From: Geobacteraceae bacterium | GTDB lineage: Bacteria > Desulfobacterota > Desulfuromonadia > Geobacterales > Geobacteraceae | Assembly: GCA_017861285.1 (NCBI GenBank) | Contig: JAGFXO010000009.1 | Location: 1-46,873 of the forward strand | Direction: 5' to 3' | Length of the DNA stretch: 46,873 bases | Part shown: positions 8,398 through 16,222 of the stretch, piece by piece | Position numbering within the stretch: position 1 is the first letter of the stretch | Layout of the letters: each line of letters starts with the position of its first letter | Notes under the pieces: model-generated | The model's database searches: none | What the model was told of the DNA's origin: nothing | The model's input: only the letters and a program-made list of their open reading frames with translations | Translations under genes and position numbers: made by a program

Positions 8398-9480
8398 ATG
8401 ATATCAATTGAATCCATAAGAGACAAGGTGCAGAAAGGCCTGCGTGTAACCGACGAGGATGCACTGTTTCTCTTTGAATCCAAGGAACTGCTGGAGGTCG
8501 GCGAACTGGCGGCTCTCGTGAATGAAAGGAAAAACGGCAAGCGGGTCTTCTTCAACATAAACCGCCATATCAATTACACCAATATCTGCGTCAAACGCTG
8601 CGCTTTCTGCGCCTTTTCACGAAAGTCCGGAGAGGATGGCACGTATACCCTGAGCCTTGCGGAGATTACCAATCGGGCTTCCGAAGCGCAGCGACAGGGG
8701 GCCACGGAACTGCACATTGTCGGAGGGCTCCACCCTGAACTGCCGTTCGATTTCTATCTGGACATGCTCAGAGAGGTCAAGTCGGCAGCGCCATTGCTCC
8801 ATATCAAGGCATTTACCGCCGTGGAAATCGACCATTTTTCGTCTATCTCGGGACTTGCCCCGGTAGATGTTTTGGCATCACTGCAAAAGGCCGGCCTCGG
8901 TTCTCTGCCGGGTGGCGGGGCGGAGATATTTGCTCCTAAAGTGAGGCAGGAGCTTTGTCCGGAGAAGATCAGCGGGAAAAGGTGGCTTTCGATTATGGAA
9001 GATGCCCACCGGAACGGGCTCAGGTCGAATGCCACGATGCTCTACGGGCACTTGGAGAATTATGCCGACCGGGTTGATCACCTTTGCAGGCTGCGGGAAT
9101 TGCAGGATAGAACAGGCGGCTTCCAGGCATTTGTCCCGCTGGCGTTTCAGCCCGGGAATACGCGGCTGTGGACCGCTGGAATGGCTGGAACTACGGGGAT
9201 GGATGATCTCAAGACCCTTGCCGTTTCACGTGTGTACCTGGATAACTTCGATACGATAAAAGCATACTGGGTGATGCTGGGGGAAAAGATAGCCCAGGTT
9301 GCCCTCTCCTTCGGCATAAATGACCTTGATGGTACGGTCATCGAGGAGAAGATCGGGCATGATGCAGGGGCTTCTTCACCCCAGTCCCTGGGCAGGGAGG
9401 AAATCCTCTGCCTGATCCGCAAGGCGGGCAGACTGCCGGTGGAGCGGGACACATTGTACCGTGCCGTTCGGGAGTATTAG
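8398..9480 (+). CDS. mqnE: Aminofutalosine synthase MqnE (radical SAM)
   Basis: 360-residue radical SAM enzyme. MqnE joins the radical formed from S-adenosylmethionine to 3-[(1-carboxyvinyl)oxy]benzoate, giving aminofutalosine. The cluster motif is C64-x3-C68-x2-C71 (CVKRCAFC). It is told apart from MqnC by NRHINYTN, the CAFSRKSGEDGTYTLS stretch, and LHIVGGLHPELPF followed by HIKAFTAVEI, all typical of MqnE. The length is normal. The 5' side is unusual: a G-rich repeat array abuts the ATG, which may affect translation. MqnA, MqnB and MqnD are not in this window and must lie elsewhere if the pathway is complete. Confidence 0.94.
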   Translation: MISIESIRDKVQKGLRVTDEDALFLFESKELLEVGELAALVNERKNGKRVFFNINRHINYTNICVKRCAFCAFSRKSGEDGTYTLSLAEITNRASEAQRQGATELHIVGGLHPELPFDFYLDMLREVKSAAPLLHIKAFTAVEIDHFSSISGLAPVDVLASLQKAGLGSLPGGGAEIFAPKVRQELCPEKISGKRWLSIMEDAHRNGLRSNATMLYGHLENYADRVDHLCRLRELQDRTGGFQAFVPLAFQPGNTRLWTAGMAGTTGMDDLKTLAVSRVYLDNFDTIKAYWVMLGEKIAQVALSFGINDLDGTVIEEKIGHDAGASSPQSLGREEILCLIRKAGRLPVERDTLYRAVREY

Positions 9481-9536
9481 TGCCTGTCGGCAAGTAAAAG
9501 TATCCATATCTCTTGTGCGACGGATTGGGGCCGCAA

Positions 9537-9667
9537 CCCCATCCCCACCCTGGCCCCCCCTGAAAGGGATGGAACTGAAATTCGGGGGTTTCGGCAGGGG
9601 ATATCAGCCCTTACCCTGAAACGGGATCCTCGTCATACTCCTCGCTGATGGGGAGGGGGATGGGGTA
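9537..9667. repeat. Degenerate inverted-repeat element between mqnE and mqnC
   Basis: The 229-base gap between mqnE and mqnC has no gene. ACCCCATCCCC at 9537-9547 is exactly inverted at 9657-9667, and the interior holds further C-rich and G-rich blocks. It looks like an intergenic palindromic repeat, possibly a decayed relative of the CCCTCTCCC palindromes around 22.7 and 23.0 kb. Confidence 0.55.
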
Positions 9668-9709
9668 AAGAAAAGGGAAAAACTTTCAGGGTTATCTCAA
9701 TAGTTAGAC

Positions 9710-10780
9710 ATGATCGAATCGATTCGAAAAAAAATTGAAGCCGGTGAAGGGATTGACAGACAGGAAGCCCTCTGGCTTCTCGAAGAAGCGGACCTTCTCT
9801 TTGCGGGAAGGCTTGCCGACGACATCCGTCGCCGGTTGCACCCGGAAGACATCGTCACCTTCGTGGTAGACAGAAATGTCAATTATACGAATATCTGCGA
9901 GGCCAAATGCAGCTTCTGCGCCTTTTATCGCGACAGTTCGGCACCGGACGGGTACGTTCTTTCCGATGAGGTGATTTTTGAAAAGATCGATGAACTCGTG
10001 CGGCAGGGGGGGACTCAACTCCTCATGCAGGGGGGGCTGCACCCCGGTCTTGACATTGTTTTTTTCGAAAGACTGTTCCGGGAGATCAAAAAACGTTATC
10101 CTTCGGTCCAGAACCATTCCCTCTCCCCGCCCGAAATCGTGCAGATAGCCGCCGTCTCCGGGCTCGGGACAGCGGAAACACTGTCAAGGCTGAAGAATGC
10201 CGGTCTCGATTCGATCCCGGGCGGCGGTGCAGAGATACTTGTGGATTCTGTGCGGAGGGAAATCTCTCCGAAAAAGATCGGTTGGGAAGAGTGGGCCGGG
10301 GTCATGAGGGAAGCGGCGCGACTTTCGATGCCGACTACCGCAACCATGATGTTCGGCAGCAGGGAAAGGCCGGAGGATATCGTGGAGCATCTTTTCCGCA
10401 TCAGGCAGCTGCAGGCCGGGGGCGGCTCGTTTACCGCGTTTATTCCCTGGACATACCAGCCGGGCAATACGGAACTGGGAGGCCAGACTGCTACCGCCGC
10501 GGAATACCTGAAGGTCGTGGCTTTGTCCCGGATCCTCCTTGACAACATACGGAACATTCAGGCAAGCTGGGTGACTCAGGGGGCAAAAATAGCCCAGATC
10601 GCCCTGCATTTCGGGGCAAACGACCTTGGCGGGACCATGCTGGAAGAAAATGTAGTGGCTGCCGCCGGCTGTTCCTTCCGGATAGCCAGGGAGCAGATGA
10701 TACATCTGGTGCGGGATGCCGGTTTCCGCCCCGCCCGAAGAACCACCCTATACGATAACGTTGAAAAATATGACAGGTAA
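9710..10780 (+). CDS. mqnC: Cyclic dehypoxanthinylfutalosine synthase MqnC (radical SAM)
   Basis: 356-residue radical SAM enzyme. MqnC closes the spiro ring of dehypoxanthine futalosine to give the cyclic product in menaquinone synthesis. The cluster motif is C63-x3-C67-x2-C70 (CEAKCSFCAFYR). MqnC-type features are VTFVVDRNVNYTNIC, GGTQLLMQGGLHPGLDI, SLSPPEI, and the C-terminal GTMLEENVVAAAG. It is about 35-40 percent similar by eye to the upstream mqnE, as expected for these sister enzymes. The start ATG at 9710 matches the family N-terminus, although only a weak AGGG lies upstream. It is separated from mqnE by a palindromic repeat element. Confidence 0.94.
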   Translation: MIESIRKKIEAGEGIDRQEALWLLEEADLLFAGRLADDIRRRLHPEDIVTFVVDRNVNYTNICEAKCSFCAFYRDSSAPDGYVLSDEVIFEKIDELVRQGGTQLLMQGGLHPGLDIVFFERLFREIKKRYPSVQNHSLSPPEIVQIAAVSGLGTAETLSRLKNAGLDSIPGGGAEILVDSVRREISPKKIGWEEWAGVMREAARLSMPTTATMMFGSRERPEDIVEHLFRIRQLQAGGGSFTAFIPWTYQPGNTELGGQTATAAEYLKVVALSRILLDNIRNIQASWVTQGAKIAQIALHFGANDLGGTMLEENVVAAAGCSFRIAREQMIHLVRDAGFRPARRTTLYDNVEKYDR

Positions 10781-10842
10781 TAGCGGATTTGTCCATCAAT
10801 CCGGAAGGACGCACGAATTCAGTTTCCTGTAGAAAGAGTACC

Positions 10843-11988
10843 ATGACCACCAACAAAAATGCAGCACCGGAAATCATCTCTACCCGTCAGGGGCTTGAGA
10901 GGCTTGTCCGTGAGCACATCAATGAGTCCTATCTTGCCTTCGACCTGGAGGCCGATTCCATGCATCACTACCGGGAAAAGGTGTGCCTTCTCCAATTCGC
11001 GACGTCGTCCGGGGTATTCCTGATCGACCCTCTTGCCCTGTCGGACCTTTCGCCGCTCGCCGTGCTGTTCGGCGACCCTTCCATTCGCAAGGTGCTCCAC
11101 GGGGCAGACTATGATGTCCGTTCCCTGAGGCGCGATTTCTCTCTCGCTATCAATAATCTTTTCGATACAATGATTGCCTGCCAGTTTCTCGGGGAGAAGG
11201 AAGTGGGTCTGGCGGCGGTGCTGAAAAAAAGGTTCGGTGCCGAGCTAGACAAGCGTTTTCAGAAGGCGGACTGGAGCAGGAGACCGCTGGATCCGGCGAT
11301 GATCGAGTATGCGGCGGCGGATACTTCACTGCTCGTCGCGTTATACGGACAACTTGAACGGGAGCTTACGGCGAAAGGAAGGCTTTCGTGGGTAGAGGAG
11401 GAGTCGGAACTGGTATCCCGGGCTGTCGCAACGGAGCGCAACAAGGAACCTTTGTTCTGCCGCTTCAAGGGTGCAGATAAAATGGACGAGAGGACACTCG
11501 CGGTCCTTGATGAGCTGCTTCGCTTGCGGGAAGAAAAGGCTCAGCAGAATGACAGGCCGCCGTTCAAAGTGCTGTCCCATGACACGCTTGCCGGTCTTGC
11601 GCAGAAAAAGCCCCGGAAGAGGGCCGAGCTGTTCGATATCCCGGGGCTTTCCCCGAAGCTTATCGACAGATATGGGGATGAGCTTCTCAAATCGGTTTCG
11701 AAAGGGTTGAATCTTCCCGACACAAGCCTGCCAAGCTACCCGAGGACCGACCGTCGTAAAAAAGACAGTCACATGAAAGAACGGTGCAGGAGATTGAAGG
11801 CATGGCGTGAGGTGAAAGCTTCGGAACTGGGGATCGATGCCGGTGTCGTTGCAAACAACAGCCTCCTCGAAACCCTCTCGGAAGCCGTGCCCCGCGACAT
11901 GAATGACCTTGACGCGATAAAAGCGCTCAGGAACTGGCAGAAAATGGAGTTCGGGGAAGAGTTGCTCAACGTATTATCGGCAACGTAA
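10843..11988 (+). CDS. rnd: Ribonuclease D (DEDDy exonuclease with HRDC domain)
   Basis: 381-residue 3'-5' exoribonuclease of the RNase D family, acting on tRNA 3' ends and other structured RNAs. The DEDDy exonuclease residues are visible: D34-x-E36 (AFDLEAD), D91 in HGADYDVRSL, and Y156-x3-D160 (EYAAAD). An HRDC domain follows at about 200-285 (RTLAVLDELLRLREEKAQ ... LFDIPGLS). Start chosen at ATG 10843; a TTG-initiated extension from 10789 adds 18 residues with no similarity. The gene is convergent with the zinc-ribbon gene; only 40 bases separate the stops. Confidence 0.9.
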   Translation: MTTNKNAAPEIISTRQGLERLVREHINESYLAFDLEADSMHHYREKVCLLQFATSSGVFLIDPLALSDLSPLAVLFGDPSIRKVLHGADYDVRSLRRDFSLAINNLFDTMIACQFLGEKEVGLAAVLKKRFGAELDKRFQKADWSRRPLDPAMIEYAAADTSLLVALYGQLERELTAKGRLSWVEEESELVSRAVATERNKEPLFCRFKGADKMDERTLAVLDELLRLREEKAQQNDRPPFKVLSHDTLAGLAQKKPRKRAELFDIPGLSPKLIDRYGDELLKSVSKGLNLPDTSLPSYPRTDRRKKDSHMKERCRRLKAWREVKASELGIDAGVVANNSLLETLSEAVPRDMNDLDAIKALRNWQKMEFGEELLNVLSAT

Positions 11989-12028
11989 TTTCAAAGGGTG
12001 TTGATCTGCCATTTCGAATCCGCCGGTC

Positions 12029-12817
12029 TCACTCTTCAGTTTTGTTGTTATCAGGGTTTTCATCTGTCTGGAAGATAGATTCGAAATCCTTATCAAAATC
12101 CGAAAAGTCCGTAGTGTCTTTTTTTGGTTCAATCTTTTTGACGTTCGTTCCTATGACGTTGCCGGAAAAATCTTCCAGAACAAATTCATTTTCACCGCCA
12201 TCAGATTCGGGAGAAAAGTCGTAGATGCCGCCGGCAGGCTGCGATTCCGTAGCAGCATCCTGCAGCTGTTCCGGCATGAGCTCTCCAATTATTCCCGTTT
12301 GGCCGAAAGGATCGCTTTCACCCCGCTGCTCTTCTTCCATTCCACTGGAAACCGCATCCTCCCCAAGTTCCAGCGTTTGCTCATAGAAGGAGAATTCTTC
12401 GGCAGGCGCTGCCTTTTCTACCTCTTCCGTATCGGAACTTTCCATAACCGGTTCATCGTCGAAGGAAAACGCAGTTTCCTGCTCAGCAGGCTTTTTATCG
12501 CCGTTTATGAAGTCGAGGTCGAACCCCGAAAATTTCGAGTCGGACTCCGTGGCTGTTTCACTGAGCGCCGGAATGTCCCAGGTGAAAGCCACTTCCGGTT
12601 CGATGCCTGACGGTTCGATGCCGACAGCCTCCAAGGGTACTTCTTCGTGCAAGGTTTCGGCACCCGGTTCCTGCGGAGCCGCGGTCACTAATTGGCTTGG
12701 TGCGAATACGATCGGGCTGATGCCGAAATTCCTTTTGAAAGCAATCAGGTTGTTGCCGCATTTCTTGCAATTGTCGAGAAATTCGAAACTGTTAAAGCCA
12801 CATTTGGGGCACTTCAT
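12029..12817 (-). CDS. Zinc-ribbon protein with long acidic tail
   Basis: 262-residue protein, not assignable to a named family. The N-terminus MKCPKCGFNSFEFLDNCKKCGNNL is a zinc ribbon with two CxxC pairs (C3, C6; C17, C20). The remaining 230 residues are strongly acidic, rich in Glu, Ser, Pro and Phe and likely disordered, with no membrane segment. Repeated short FSFDDEP- and FDLDFINGD-like motifs suggest linear binding sites. The ribosome-binding site AAGGAG is seven bases upstream. It is last in a minus-strand set after prmA and rsmE, 31 bases behind rsmE, so probably cotranscribed. A role tied to translation or ribosomes would be pure inference. Confidence 0.75.
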   Translation of the reverse strand: MKCPKCGFNSFEFLDNCKKCGNNLIAFKRNFGISPIVFAPSQLVTAAPQEPGAETLHEEVPLEAVGIEPSGIEPEVAFTWDIPALSETATESDSKFSGFDLDFINGDKKPAEQETAFSFDDEPVMESSDTEEVEKAAPAEEFSFYEQTLELGEDAVSSGMEEEQRGESDPFGQTGIIGELMPEQLQDAATESQPAGGIYDFSPESDGGENEFVLEDFSGNVIGTNVKKIEPKKDTTDFSDFDKDFESIFQTDENPDNNKTEE

Positions 12818-12848
12818 TTGCTTTCTCCTTTTTCATGTGCCATGGAAT

Positions 12849-13589
12849 TTATCCGATATCTCCCCAGAAAAACTGCAGAATAGCCAGAATGGCAATGGCC
12901 GCGGTTTCCGTTCGCAGGATCCTGCTCCCCAGGGTTATCGGGATGAAGCCGGCATTTATCGCGGTTTCCGCTTCTTCCGGAGTCAGTCCCCCTTCGGGCC
13001 CTACCATAACTGCAACGCTTTCGGGTACGGACCTTTCCGTCAAGACAGCCTTGAGTCTGTTCGACTGCTCTTTTTCCCACAAAAGTAGTTTAACGGATTG
13101 CGCGGATGAAGCGGGAATTTCCGAAAAATCCCTCACCAGTGAAACGTTGGGGAACATTGAACGGTTCGATTGTCGCGCGGCTTCCCGTGCAATTGCCTGC
13201 CAGCGGGCAAGTCTCTCGTTTTCACGTTCTTTCGGAAGTCTCGGTATCGACCGCACCGCGACGAATGGAATAATATCCGCGACTCCCAGTTCGGTAGTTT
13301 TTTGCAAAATGAATTCCATCTTGTTGCCCTTGGGTAACCCCTGATACAGGGTTATCCTGGGGCCGGTTTCTCCGTGCGACTCCTGGACCGTTTTCTCTAT
13401 GGTGACAGTGAGGTTTTCTCTTCCTATGGAACGTATTATTCCCGTGTAACGGGAGCCTTCTTCGTCGATAAGCATGGTGCTTGTGCCGATTTTCAGACGA
13501 AGCACCTTTGCCATGTGACGAAAAAGGTTACCGGAAATAATGGCGTTGCCCTCCTGCAGCATGCTCTTGTCGATGAAGAAACGCCTCAT
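12849..13589 (-). CDS. rsmE: 16S rRNA (uracil1498-N3)-methyltransferase
   Basis: 246-residue SPOUT-class methyltransferase that methylates N3 of U1498 in 16S rRNA. The N-terminal MRRFFIDK...HMAKVLRLKIG region is the PUA-like domain. The C-terminal knot has VMVGPEGGLTPEEAE and the terminal LGSRILRTETAAIAIL signature that binds S-adenosylmethionine. The start codon lies one base after the prmA stop, so the two are translationally coupled, an arrangement common in bacteria. Length and motifs are standard. Confidence 0.95.
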   Translation of the reverse strand: MRRFFIDKSMLQEGNAIISGNLFRHMAKVLRLKIGTSTMLIDEEGSRYTGIIRSIGRENLTVTIEKTVQESHGETGPRITLYQGLPKGNKMEFILQKTTELGVADIIPFVAVRSIPRLPKERENERLARWQAIAREAARQSNRSMFPNVSLVRDFSEIPASSAQSVKLLLWEKEQSNRLKAVLTERSVPESVAVMVGPEGGLTPEEAETAINAGFIPITLGSRILRTETAAIAILAILQFFWGDIG

Positions 13590-13590
13590 A

Positions 13591-14532
13591 TTATGGGTTG
13601 CGGCGGTATGTCAGGCAACTCCACTCCGCCTCACGTGTAATTTCCGCCAGTTTGATGCCAGCGGCGGGGAATCCATGCAATACGAAATCTTCCTTTTCTG
13701 CCAGTATCCCGGACAGGATGAGAAATCCCCCCCGGGCGGTCTTTTCAATCAATGCCGGCGCCATCTTCACAAGTTCTTCCGCCAGTATGTTGGCAACCAC
13801 TATGTCATGCGTCCCCTCAACCAATTCCAGGGGCATATCGGAAACCTTCACCGAATTTTCGGCACTGTTCAGGATTACGTTTTCCTTTGCAACCGCCACG
13901 GCCTGCTGATCTATGTCTATTGCGATGACCCGTTGCGCTCCGAGCTTTGCTGCCGTAATGCTCAGTATGCCCGAGCCGGTTCCCACGTCCAGAACCTGAA
14001 CGGGTTTTCCCACCGCAAGTTCCCCGTACGGTCCCTCCCGAAAAAATATTTTTTCCAGGACTTCCATACAGAGCCTTGTCGTCGCATGTGTACCGGTTCC
14101 GAATGCCATGCCCGGGTCGAGTTCTATGACAATGTCCCCGGGGCCGTGATCATATTCTTCCCAGGTCGGTTTGACGACAATCCTCTTTCCGATCCGGGAA
14201 GGTTTGAAGTGGCTTTTCCAACTGCTGCTCCAGTCCTCTTCCTTGATATAACGTATCGATGGTTCTTTGTACGAAAAGCCGGGGTATGAACATCCAGCTT
14301 TTTCCAGGAATGAGCGAACCTGCTCAATTTTCTCCGTTAGATGAAGGTCGGCTTCGAAAAAGACGGTTACCGTTTTTATCGGGGATTCATCCACGCAATC
14401 CAGCGAGAAGGTGTCAAGCATCAGGTTTTCCGTGACGACACCATCAGGGGAGAGTTCCAGTAAAAACTCGGAAATCTCATCTGCCATTGCACCCGGTATC
14501 TCATAGGAAACCTGGGCCCATAGTTTCTCCAT
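13591..14532 (-). CDS. prmA: Ribosomal protein L11 methyltransferase
   Basis: 313-residue methyltransferase that trimethylates ribosomal protein L11. The N-terminal substrate-binding domain (MEKLWAQVSYEIPGAMADE...) is followed by the class I S-adenosylmethionine fold with VLDVGTGSGILSITAAKLG and the NILAEEL active-site loop. Start chosen at 14532, where MEKLWAQ begins and GGAG lies six bases upstream. The frame stays open back to 14826, but that 98-residue extension has no similarity and crosses a likely promoter region. First gene of a prmA-rsmE-zinc-ribbon unit. Confidence 0.95.
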   Translation of the reverse strand: MEKLWAQVSYEIPGAMADEISEFLLELSPDGVVTENLMLDTFSLDCVDESPIKTVTVFFEADLHLTEKIEQVRSFLEKAGCSYPGFSYKEPSIRYIKEEDWSSSWKSHFKPSRIGKRIVVKPTWEEYDHGPGDIVIELDPGMAFGTGTHATTRLCMEVLEKIFFREGPYGELAVGKPVQVLDVGTGSGILSITAAKLGAQRVIAIDIDQQAVAVAKENVILNSAENSVKVSDMPLELVEGTHDIVVANILAEELVKMAPALIEKTARGGFLILSGILAEKEDFVLHGFPAAGIKLAEITREAEWSCLTYRRNP

Positions 14533-14688
14533 TTTTTCTCCTGTCCTGCCGGAACAAGATGCCGGCCGGTGTTTTCCTTGTCTTCTGGATATTCTGTTTT
14601 CTTTATATATTGAAGAGTTAGGGTTTTTTTGGAAGAGCAGAACTTCCCGATAAGTTATCAGAACCGGTATCTTATGGCAATTAAAACC

Positions 14689-14717
14689 TTGACAAAAAAT
14701 TGAAACTGGAGTGTAAT
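14689..14717 (+). promoter_or_regulatory. Sigma70-type promoter pointing away from prmA
   Basis: TTGACA at 14689-14694 and TGTAAT at 14712-14717 with a 17-base spacer on the plus strand. No ORF follows closely, so it may drive a small RNA. Confidence 0.55.
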
Positions 14718-14723
14718 TCTCAT

Positions 14724-14816
14724 TAAAACACGTTGTAAAGGCGAGGCGTTCCCAAGAAAAAAATCTTAAACCGGTTCCATCAACAAGTTCCAACGATCGA
14801 GCGTCGGTTTTTTTTC
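14724..14816 (+). ncRNA. Candidate small RNA
   Basis: About 90 bases lie between the predicted start site of the promoter above and a run of eight T residues (14809-14816) preceded by an imperfect hairpin (CCAACG ... CGTCGG with one mismatch). No start codon with a ribosome-binding site is seen, and it matches no RNA family I know. The promoter is convincing, the terminator weak. Confidence 0.3.
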
Positions 14817-15061
14817 TGTTTTCCACTCGTGGTGACGGAATTGTTCTCCGGAGATTTTGTCACGATCCGGATGGATGGTGCAAATTTTCATTTATGGTTT
14901 GACCGAATCAAGTGTCAAAGGAACAAATGTGGCACGAATAGCATGCGCAACGTCTTCAAACGGGAAGCATATGCTGTCATGATAATATATTTCTGAAGCT
15001 AAAGACAGTAAAATCAGCTTGTTATTGAGTAAGAGGCAAGACGTGGCGGAAAAAAATCGAT

Positions 15062-15130
15062 ATATGCTTAATAAGCATATTTTACTTATTGCGAGCTCAA
15101 AAAAATGTGCTAGCATTTAATGAGCATTAA
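15062..15130. promoter_or_regulatory. Cluster of AT-rich palindromes, possible operators
   Basis: ATATGCTTA at 15062-15070 is inverted as TAAGCATAT at 15072-15080 around a single base. A second palindrome, TTAATG/CATTAA around a two-base centre, is at 15117-15130. GCTAGC lies between them at 15109-15114. All share a GCATTA/GCTTAA core, which suggests binding sites for one regulator, about 190-250 bases before the response regulator start. Confidence 0.5.
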
Positions 15131-15154
15131 GTCATGGGGGTGGCAAGGAGAAGT

Positions 15155-15205
15155 ATGATGTATCCATCCATGACATTATTTTCGAAAGCTGACAATGTTT
15201 TTTGA
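15155..15205 (+). CDS. Possible 16-residue leader or small peptide
   Basis: A 16-codon ORF (MMYPSMTLFSKADNVF) with an excellent AAGGAG at 15145-15150, the strongest ribosome-binding site in the local region. It lies about 110 bases before the response regulator start. No run of one amino acid suggests classical attenuation. It may be a small protein, a leader peptide or chance. Confidence 0.35.
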   Translation: MMYPSMTLFSKADNVF

Positions 15206-15315
15206 TGGAAAACTGTAGACGGAAATACCACAGTATTATTTTCAGGTAGTTCTTGCAGGCTAATGAATGCAGCAGATTAACAGTCGATACATATTCACAT
15301 GGGGGTGCCCTTACA

Positions 15316-15987
15316 ATGAAAATTCTGGTTATCGAAGATGAAAAAAAAGTCGCAAATTTTATCAAGAGGGGGCTTGAAGAAGAAAAATTTGAAGTAGATA
15401 CGGCAAATGATGGGGAAACCGGCCTGCAAATGGCGATAGAAGGGTCCTATTGTCTGGTGATTCTCGATGTCATGCTCCCCAAGAGAGACGGAATGAGCGT
15501 TGTTAGGGAACTGAGATCCCGGAAAATGATGGTACCTGTTTTAATGCTGACAGCAAAGGATTCACTGGACGATATCGTTGCCGGCCTCAATTCGGGTTCT
15601 GATGATTATCTGACCAAACCGTTCGCGTTTGCCGAGCTTTTGGCGCGAGTAAGGGCATTGTTGAGAAGAACCGAGTTGGAGAGAGGTGCGGAGATCAGGT
15701 TTGCGGACCTGCGTCTCGATCCGGTTACTCACAAGGTATGGAGAAAGGACAAGGAGATCGACCTGACTGCCAAGGAATACGCCCTTCTCGAATTCTTTAT
15801 GCGCAATCCGAACCAGGTCCTTACCCGTACCACCATAGCGGAAAATGTATGGGACTATGTTTTCGACAGTTTTACCAACATCATTGATGTTTATGTAAAC
15901 TATCTGCGAAAAAAGGTGGACCGCGATGCCGACAAGAAACTCATCCATACCGCCAGGGGTCTCGGATACATTCTGAAGGAGGAATAA
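15316..15987 (+). CDS. OmpR/PhoB-family response regulator, orphan
   Basis: 223-residue two-component response regulator. The receiver domain (1-115) has the acidic pair E7/D8, the phosphorylatable D51 (VILDVMLP), the LTAK motif and YLTKPF. A winged-helix DNA-binding domain follows (about 125-223: LTAKEYALLEFFMRNPNQVLTR ... IDVYVNYLRKK ... TARGLGYIL). It resembles CusR/CopR/MprA-type regulators. The start is placed at MKILVIED, with GGGGGTG upstream; the frame is open to 15253 without similarity. No histidine kinase is adjacent on either side, so its partner is elsewhere. A strong terminator follows, so it is probably a single-gene unit. Targets are unknown. Confidence 0.92.
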   Translation: MKILVIEDEKKVANFIKRGLEEEKFEVDTANDGETGLQMAIEGSYCLVILDVMLPKRDGMSVVRELRSRKMMVPVLMLTAKDSLDDIVAGLNSGSDDYLTKPFAFAELLARVRALLRRTELERGAEIRFADLRLDPVTHKVWRKDKEIDLTAKEYALLEFFMRNPNQVLTRTTIAENVWDYVFDSFTNIIDVYVNYLRKKVDRDADKKLIHTARGLGYILKEE

Positions 15988-16078
15988 CGGACAAGCGTCC
16001 GGGCCTTGCAATTCCAAAGTGCCGACGGCACTGAATATTGGCTGATCTTACCCTTCGTCCAATGACGCACTGCCGTAG

Positions 16079-16111
16079 GAGGTCGCATGTACTATGCGGC
16101 CTCTTTTTTTT
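16079..16111 (+). terminator. Rho-independent terminator after the response regulator
   Basis: A ten-pair stem (GAGGTCGCAT with ATGCGGCCTC, including one G-T pair) and a five-base loop, followed by eight T residues. Confidence 0.88.
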
Positions 16112-16142
16112 GATACTAATCGGGAGTGTAGCCTTGATTTTT

Positions 16143-16191
16143 TACCGGCTCGGGATAAACTCCGAGAAGGGTACATCTTCGGTTCCCGGTA
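16143..16191 (+). other. Possible structured leader of the glycine cleavage operon
   Basis: Between the terminator and gcvT, an outer stem TACCGG/CCGGTA encloses two small hairpins (CTCGG/CCGAG and GAAG/CTTC), a possible three-way junction. It lacks glycine-riboswitch consensus segments. Stems are short, so chance is possible. Confidence 0.3.
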
Positions 16192-16222
16192 TTTCCAGCC
16201 CTCTGCTGAAAAAGGATTGTGG

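Larger units (their letters stand above)
14817..15315. other. Non-coding upstream region of the response regulator
   Basis: Roughly 500 bases with no long gene. It holds an AT-rich palindrome cluster (15062-15130) and one tiny ORF (15155-15205), listed separately. The remaining sequence shows no RNA gene I can identify. Confidence 0.6.

Noticed and set aside
14929-14945. Sigma54-like TGGCACGAATAGCATGC on the plus strand
   Set aside because: The -24 half is good, but GC falls two bases off the required -12 spacing, and no gene starts at a fitting distance.
16112-16222. Glycine riboswitch before gcvT
   Set aside because: The conserved aptamer segments are not present; only a possible unrelated fold is reported.
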